Assembly (NCBI RefSeq): GCF_030286555.1
Contig: NZ_JASVWF010000001.1
Location: 310,001-374,000 of the forward strand
Source: Actinomycetospora termitidis
Lineage (GTDB): Bacteria; Actinomycetota; Actinomycetes; Mycobacteriales; Pseudonocardiaceae
Reading direction: 5' to 3'
Length of the DNA stretch: 64,000 bases
The notes under the pieces were generated by a model. The model worked only from the letters and a program-made list of their open reading frames with translations. It was not told where the DNA came from and made no database searches. Positions 60,315 through 64,000 of the stretch are shown here, in pieces. The position numbers and the translations under genes are program-made. Within the stretch, counting starts at the first letter, position 1, and every line of letters starts with the position of its first letter.

Positions 60315-61579
60315 GCTCCCGGTGTACCCGCTCGCGCCCTCCGTCGTGCGCCGGCGCGCAGCACGATCGTGGCCAGGCCGGCGGCGAGCAGGGACGCGAC
60401 GACGATGCCGACCTTGACGTGGTCGTCGGCCGGCGTGCCCCCGCCGAAGGCGAGCTCCCCGACGAGCAGCGACACCGTGAAGCCGATCCCGGCGAGCATC
60501 GCCAGCCCGACGACGTCGAGCCAGCTCAGCGACTCGTCGAGCTGCGCCCGGGTGAACCGCTGCACGAGCCACGTCGCCCCGGTGACCCCGAGCGTCTTCC
60601 CGACGACGAGGCCGACGACGACCCCGATCGTGATCGGGTTGAGGAACGTGGCGGCGAGATCGGTGCCGCCGATGACGGTCACGCCGGACGCGAAGAACGC
60701 GAACACGGGCACCGCGACCCCGGCCGAGAGCGGGCGCCAGCGGTGCTCGAAGTGCTCGGACAGGCCCGGGCCCTCGCCGGGCTTCTTCCGGACGATGGGC
60801 ACGGTGAAGCCGAGCAGCACCCCGGCCACGGTCGCGTGCACTCCGGACTCGTGGACCAGCACCCAGGCGAGGAGGGCGAGCGGCAGCAGGAGCCACCAGG
60901 ACCGCACCCGTCGCTGCACCAGCACCGCGAACAGCGCGATCGGGATCAGGGCGAGCAGCAGCGGGCCGACGGCGAGGTCGTCGGTGTAGAAGATCGCGAT
61001 GATCGTGATGGCGAGCAGGTCGTCCACGACGGCGAGCGTCAGCAGGAACGTGCGCAGCGCGGTCGGCAGCCCGCGGCCGATGACGGCGAGGATCGCGAGC
61101 GCGAAGGCGATGTCGGTCGCCGTCGGGACGGCCCAGCCGACCAGGCCCTCCGGGTTCGCCAGGTTGATCACGGTGTAGAGCACGGCCGGGACCGCCATGC
61201 CCCCGACGGCCGCGGCGACCGGCAGCACCGCCCGCGCCGGCTCGCGCAGGTCCCCGGCGACGAACTCGCGCTTGAGCTCGAGGCCGGCGACGAAGAAGAA
61301 GATCGCGAGCAGGCCGTCGGCCGCCCACGTGGCGAGCGAGAGGTCCAGGTGCAGGGCCGCCGGCCCGACGGTGAGCGACCCGAGCCACGTGTACGTCTCG
61401 CGCCAGGGCGAGTTGGCCCAGATCAGCGCGAGCGCGGCCGCGCCGATCAGCAGGGCCCCACCGACCGTCTCGGTCCGCAGCAGCTCCCCGATCCGCGAGG
61501 ACTCCCCCGGCGACGGCGGCACGAACAGCCGGCCGGCGCGGGTACGGCGGATGCGGTCGCGACGGGGGGTGCTGGTCAC
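60311..61579 (-). CDS. nhaA: Na+/H+ antiporter NhaA
   Basis: 422 residues from GTG 61579 with GAAGGAG seven bases upstream; the frame reaches 61900 but without protein-like sequence. About eleven or twelve helices. The ion-binding aspartates are in [17 protein letters not shown] and [35 protein letters not shown] and [16 protein letters not shown] are family-typical. It exchanges Na+ for H+ to hold cytoplasmic pH and sodium. Coupled downstream to the Asp23-family gene. Confidence 0.95.
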   Translation of the reverse strand: MTSTPRRDRIRRTRAGRLFVPPSPGESSRIGELLRTETVGGALLIGAAALALIWANSPWRETYTWLGSLTVGPAALHLDLSLATWAADGLLAIFFFVAGLELKREFVAGDLREPARAVLPVAAAVGGMAVPAVLYTVINLANPEGLVGWAVPTATDIAFALAILAVIGRGLPTALRTFLLTLAVVDDLLAITIIAIFYTDDLAVGPLLLALIPIALFAVLVQRRVRSWWLLLPLALLAWVLVHESGVHATVAGVLLGFTVPIVRKKPGEGPGLSEHFEHRWRPLSAGVAVPVFAFFASGVTVIGGTDLAATFLNPITIGVVVGLVVGKTLGVTGATWLVQRFTRAQLDESLSWLDVVGLAMLAGIGFTVSLLVGELAFGGGTPADDHVKVGIVVASLLAAGLATIVLRAGARRRARAGTPGA

Positions 61580-61973
61580 GGGGCTCCTTCGAGCGGGCAG
61601 GCGGCAACGACCGCCGACCAGACTTCCCGGCACACCGATCGTTGATCCTACCGGCGGGGCAGCGCGCCTGCCCGCGTGTGCGAGCCGTGCCACCTCGGGG
61701 GAACTCGGAGGTGAGCGGGGCGCGGTCTCGGCAGGTCGCGGCTCAGCAGACCGCGTTCGGCGCCGCCGTGGCGGCACCCGATCCGGCTCACCCAGGGGCC
61801 CCGGACCCACGTCCACCCCCGGCGCACCTTGTCGCGGCGAATCCCAACGACAAGCGCTCGCGCCTCGTCTTGTCGCGGCCTTCCGACCGCGGGCGCCCAC
61901 CTTGTCGTTGGGAATCCCAGCGACAGGGCGGGGGCAATCCCGCGAGAACCCGCGACAAGGCGCCGGGTCGGCG
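61580..61973. other. 394-bp intergenic region with TTGTCG palindromic repeats
   Basis: Between the Hip1-like gene and nhaA, both on the minus strand, so it holds the terminator of the former and promoter of the latter. It contains several copies of the CACCTTGTCG/CGACAAGG repeat (61825-61960). No gene recognised. Confidence 0.65.
61825..61960. repeat. TTGTCG...CGACAA palindromic repeats (copy set 2)
   Basis: CACCTTGTCGCGGCGAATCC continuing to CAACGACAAG (61825-61854), TCTTGTCGCGGCC near 61868, CACCTTGTCGTTGGGAATCC continuing to CAGCGACAGGG (61898-61928), and CCGCGACAAGG at the right end. It matches the family at 14201-14293. Copies vary at the arms but keep the GGAATCC core. Confidence 0.75.
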
Positions 61974-63464
61974 TCAGCACACGGCGTTCGGCGCCGGGAG
62001 GGCGAGCGTCACGAGGTAGCGGTTCACCTGGTCGTCGACGCAGCGCACGCCCTGGCCGTAGACGGTGTGCCCGTCCCCGCGGTAGGTCAGCAGCGCCGAG
62101 CCCTGCAGGCGCCGGACCAGGTTCTGGCTGTTGCGGTAGGGCGTCGCGGGGTCGTTCGTGGTGCCGATGACCAGCGTCGGCGGCAGGCCGGCGCCGGACG
62201 GCGGGACCAGCGGGTCCTGCGGCACGGGCCAGCGGGCGCACGTGAGCCCGGAGACGAGGACGTTCCCGCTGAAGTGCGGCGCGCGGACCTCGGCGGCGCG
62301 GGCCTGCGCGAAGACGTCCTCGGGGTTGCGTGGCCACGAGTTGTCCAGGCAGGTCACCGCGTTGTACGTGTCCGAGTTCGAGCCCTCGAAATACCGGGCG
62401 GCCAGGCGGCGGAACGGGGCGCCGTCGCCGGAGTCCGCCGCCTGCAGCGCCTTGGCGAGGGTGGGCCAGTTGCCCTTCGAGTAGAGGGGGAGGACGACGC
62501 CGAGCTCCAGCAGACCCGGGGACAGCGGGGTCATGCCCGGCACGGGCAGCGGCGCGGCCTCGACCTTCGCGCGCACCCGGTCGAGCATCCCGATCGCGTC
62601 CGGGCCGGCCTCGCAGTCCGGGCGGCGGGCGCAGTCGGCGGCGAACTGGCGCAGGGAGTTCTCGAAGCTCTCCGCCTGGCTGGGGTCGAGGCCGGGCAGG
62701 GTCACGTCGACGACGCCGTCGAGCACCATCGCGCGGACCCGCTGCGGGAACTGCTCGCCGTAGACCTGGCCGATCGAGGTGCCGTACGAGTAGCCGAGGT
62801 AGGAGATCTGCTGCTGGCCCAGCGCGTTGCGGATGGCGTCCATGTCCCGCGCGACGTCGCGGGTGCCCAGGTGCGGGAGCAGCTGGCGGTAGGCGTCGCC
62901 GCAGGACTGGTCGTAGCGCTCGACGGCCTGGGCGGTGGCGGCCTCGTCCGCGGGGTCGCCCGGGTCGGGGTCGCCGTAGTACGGGGTGTCCGGGCCGACC
63001 GGGCAGGCGAGGTTCGCGCTGCGCCCGACGCCGCGCGGGTCGAACCCGATGACGTCGAACCGGGCCGCCACGTCCGCCGGCACCTGGCCGCTCTCCACCG
63101 TCTCGATGCCGGAACCGCCCGGGCCGCCCGGGTTGACCAGCAGGGCCCCGACCTTGTTCGCCTGGTCGGCGGCGGGCTGGCGGACGATCCCGATCGTGAT
63201 GGTCGGGCCGGTGGGGACGGCGTAGTCGATCGGCACCGTGATCTGCGCGCACTCGAACTTCTGGTCGCAGGGCACGAACTGCGCCGGCGCGCCGAGGGGG
63301 GTGGGCGGGGCGGCCGGAGCACTCGCGGACGACGTCGGGGCCGGGCTGGAGGACTCCAACGGCGGGGCGGCCTGGTTCCCACCCGTGCACGCGCCCAGGA
63401 CGAGACCTCCGGCGAGCACCGCGACCGTCAGCCTCCGCCGTCCGGACCTGCGTCGTTGCTCCAT
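61974..63464 (-). CDS. lipoprotein alpha/beta hydrolase, TAP/Hip1-like peptidase
   Basis: 496 residues from ATG 63464. A lipobox LVLGAC places the lipidated cysteine at residue 26, followed by a Pro/Ser/Ala linker. The hydrolase has [15 protein letters not shown] (oxyanion region), [14 protein letters not shown], nucleophile S226 in [10 protein letters not shown], the Asp in [11 protein letters not shown] and the His in [12 protein letters not shown]; the C-terminal TAP-like segment is complete. It resembles streptomycete tripeptidyl aminopeptidases and mycobacterial Hip1 (CaeA), surface serine hydrolases that cleave peptides. It is isolated; no partner gene is adjacent. Confidence 0.88.
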   Translation of the reverse strand: MEQRRRSGRRRLTVAVLAGGLVLGACTGGNQAAPPLESSSPAPTSSASAPAAPPTPLGAPAQFVPCDQKFECAQITVPIDYAVPTGPTITIGIVRQPAADQANKVGALLVNPGGPGGSGIETVESGQVPADVAARFDVIGFDPRGVGRSANLACPVGPDTPYYGDPDPGDPADEAATAQAVERYDQSCGDAYRQLLPHLGTRDVARDMDAIRNALGQQQISYLGYSYGTSIGQVYGEQFPQRVRAMVLDGVVDVTLPGLDPSQAESFENSLRQFAADCARRPDCEAGPDAIGMLDRVRAKVEAAPLPVPGMTPLSPGLLELGVVLPLYSKGNWPTLAKALQAADSGDGAPFRRLAARYFEGSNSDTYNAVTCLDNSWPRNPEDVFAQARAAEVRAPHFSGNVLVSGLTCARWPVPQDPLVPPSGAGLPPTLVIGTTNDPATPYRNSQNLVRRLQGSALLTYRGDGHTVYGQGVRCVDDQVNRYLVTLALPAPNAVC

Positions 63465-63661
63465 CGCGCCGCTCCCGTTCCGCCTCTGGGGCCAGCCCCC
63501 GCCGAGGACGACCGTCCGGGCATCCAACCGCACGCCCGCGGACGTGGCCGCGCCACCCGGCGTCGGGAACCGGCCGGGAGACCGGTTCGCGACGATGCCG
63601 GATTTCCTGGCACTGGGTGCAAGCAGTGACGCATTGCTTGCGCTGGCGCTACCGTCACAGC

Positions 63662-63946
63662 ATGGACGAACCCGACCTGGTGCTGGTGCCGGCGCTGGTC
63701 GGGCTGCCCGCCGCCGAGGCCCACGAGCTGGCGATCACCGCGCGGGTGGTCGCGGTGGACCCCGACCCGGACACGCCGCCCACGGTGAGCGGCACGGTCA
63801 CCGACCAGGAGCCGAAGGCCGGGATCCGGGTGCCCGCCGGCGACCCGGTGACGATCTGGGTCGAGCCCGACGACGGCGGCGGGGGCGGGAACATGCCCCG
63901 CGTGGCGCCGGACAAGCCGCTCGACGGAGCCGGGGCGAACGCCTGA
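63662..63946 (+). CDS. single PASTA-domain protein (94 aa)
   Basis: 94 residues from ATG 63662. One PASTA-like domain: VLVPALVGLPAAEAHELAIT, ARVVAVDPDPDTPPTVSGTV, TDQEPKAGIRVPAGDPVTIW. It has the P-x-L-x-G and Q-x-P-x-G-x-x-V-x-x-G signature, followed by an acidic Gly-rich tail. PASTA domains bind peptidoglycan or muropeptides or act in PknB kinases and PBPs. There is no signal peptide or membrane helix, so this one is probably cytoplasmic or a stand-alone regulator. Divergent from the Hip1-like gene. Confidence 0.8.
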   Translation: MDEPDLVLVPALVGLPAAEAHELAITARVVAVDPDPDTPPTVSGTVTDQEPKAGIRVPAGDPVTIWVEPDDGGGGGNMPRVAPDKPLDGAGANA

Positions 63947-63965
63947 CGATCGGGCACCCGGCCCC

Positions 63966-64000
63966 ATGACATCCCTGAAGATCGGGTACAAGCTCATCGC
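63966..64000 (+). CDS. probable F420-dependent LLM-class oxidoreductase, 5' end only
   Basis: ATG at 63966 opens MTSLKIGYKLI before the window ends. The sequence matches the start of F420-dependent oxidoreductases of the TIGR03557 group (IGYKLI followed typically by a QHGP-like segment). Only 11 residues are visible, so this is a weak call. Confidence 0.35.
   Translation, partial: MTSLKIGYKLI

Overview
This window looks like chromosome from a high-GC actinomycete with a mycobacterial-type arabinogalactan cell wall. A member of the Pseudonocardiaceae (Pseudonocardia or Actinomycetospora-like) is my best guess. The reasons are about 70% GC with GC-rich third positions, frequent GTG starts, and a set of arabinogalactan enzymes: three Emb-type arabinosyltransferases, DprE1/DprE2, UDP-galactopyranose mutase, two GlfT2-like galactofuranosyltransferases and an AftA-like enzyme. 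The genus is inferred; there is no rRNA in the window.

Layout. 1-7.2 kb: the 3' end of one arabinosyltransferase overlaps a second complete one. Then come a methionine aminopeptidase divergent from a small XRE regulator, and the dprE1-dprE2 pair that makes the arabinose donor decaprenyl-phospho-arabinose. 7.2-15.7 kb: a 106-bp tandem repeat, an acyltransferase-3 protein, a GT-C membrane glycosyltransferase, mscL, a small secreted chaplin-like protein, an MFS transporter and two small genes of uncertain role. 15.6-27.4 kb: glfT2 and glf, with a CtpI-N-terminal-like pseudo-ATPase, a coupled GT/esterase pair and an EamA transporter between them. This stretch is interrupted at about 22.0-24.8 kb by a lower-GC island holding an EACC1-like protein and a caspase-like protease with a membrane anchor. 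27.4-31.8 kb: a duplicated pair of secreted ricin-lectin/polysaccharide-lyase proteins around a small DinB-like gene. 31.8-37.4 kb: a LicD-methyltransferase fusion, a coiled-coil protein, a TylF-like methyltransferase, a second GlfT2-like enzyme and a rhodanese. 37.4-59.6 kb: AftA, several polytopic GT-C-like proteins, two Wzx-like flippases, GT2/GT4 glycosyltransferases, methyltransferases, a DUF2304 protein and a third complete Emb enzyme. 59.7-64 kb: a 53-residue membrane peptide, an Asp23-family protein coupled to nhaA, a Hip1/TAP-like lipoprotein hydrolase, a one-domain PASTA protein and the start of a probable F420-dependent oxidoreductase.

How it fits together. Glf makes UDP-galactofuranose and the GlfT2-like enzymes polymerise galactan on the cytoplasmic side. 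DprE1/E2 make the lipid-linked arabinose donor. AftA primes arabinan and the Emb proteins and other GT-C enzymes extend it outside the membrane. The GT2/GT4, methyltransferase, flippase and LicD genes suggest an additional strain-specific surface glycan built in the same locus. The caspase island is compositionally foreign and is the best candidate for a conflict or programmed-death module. All functional calls come from reading motifs and from recalled family knowledge; no database search was run.
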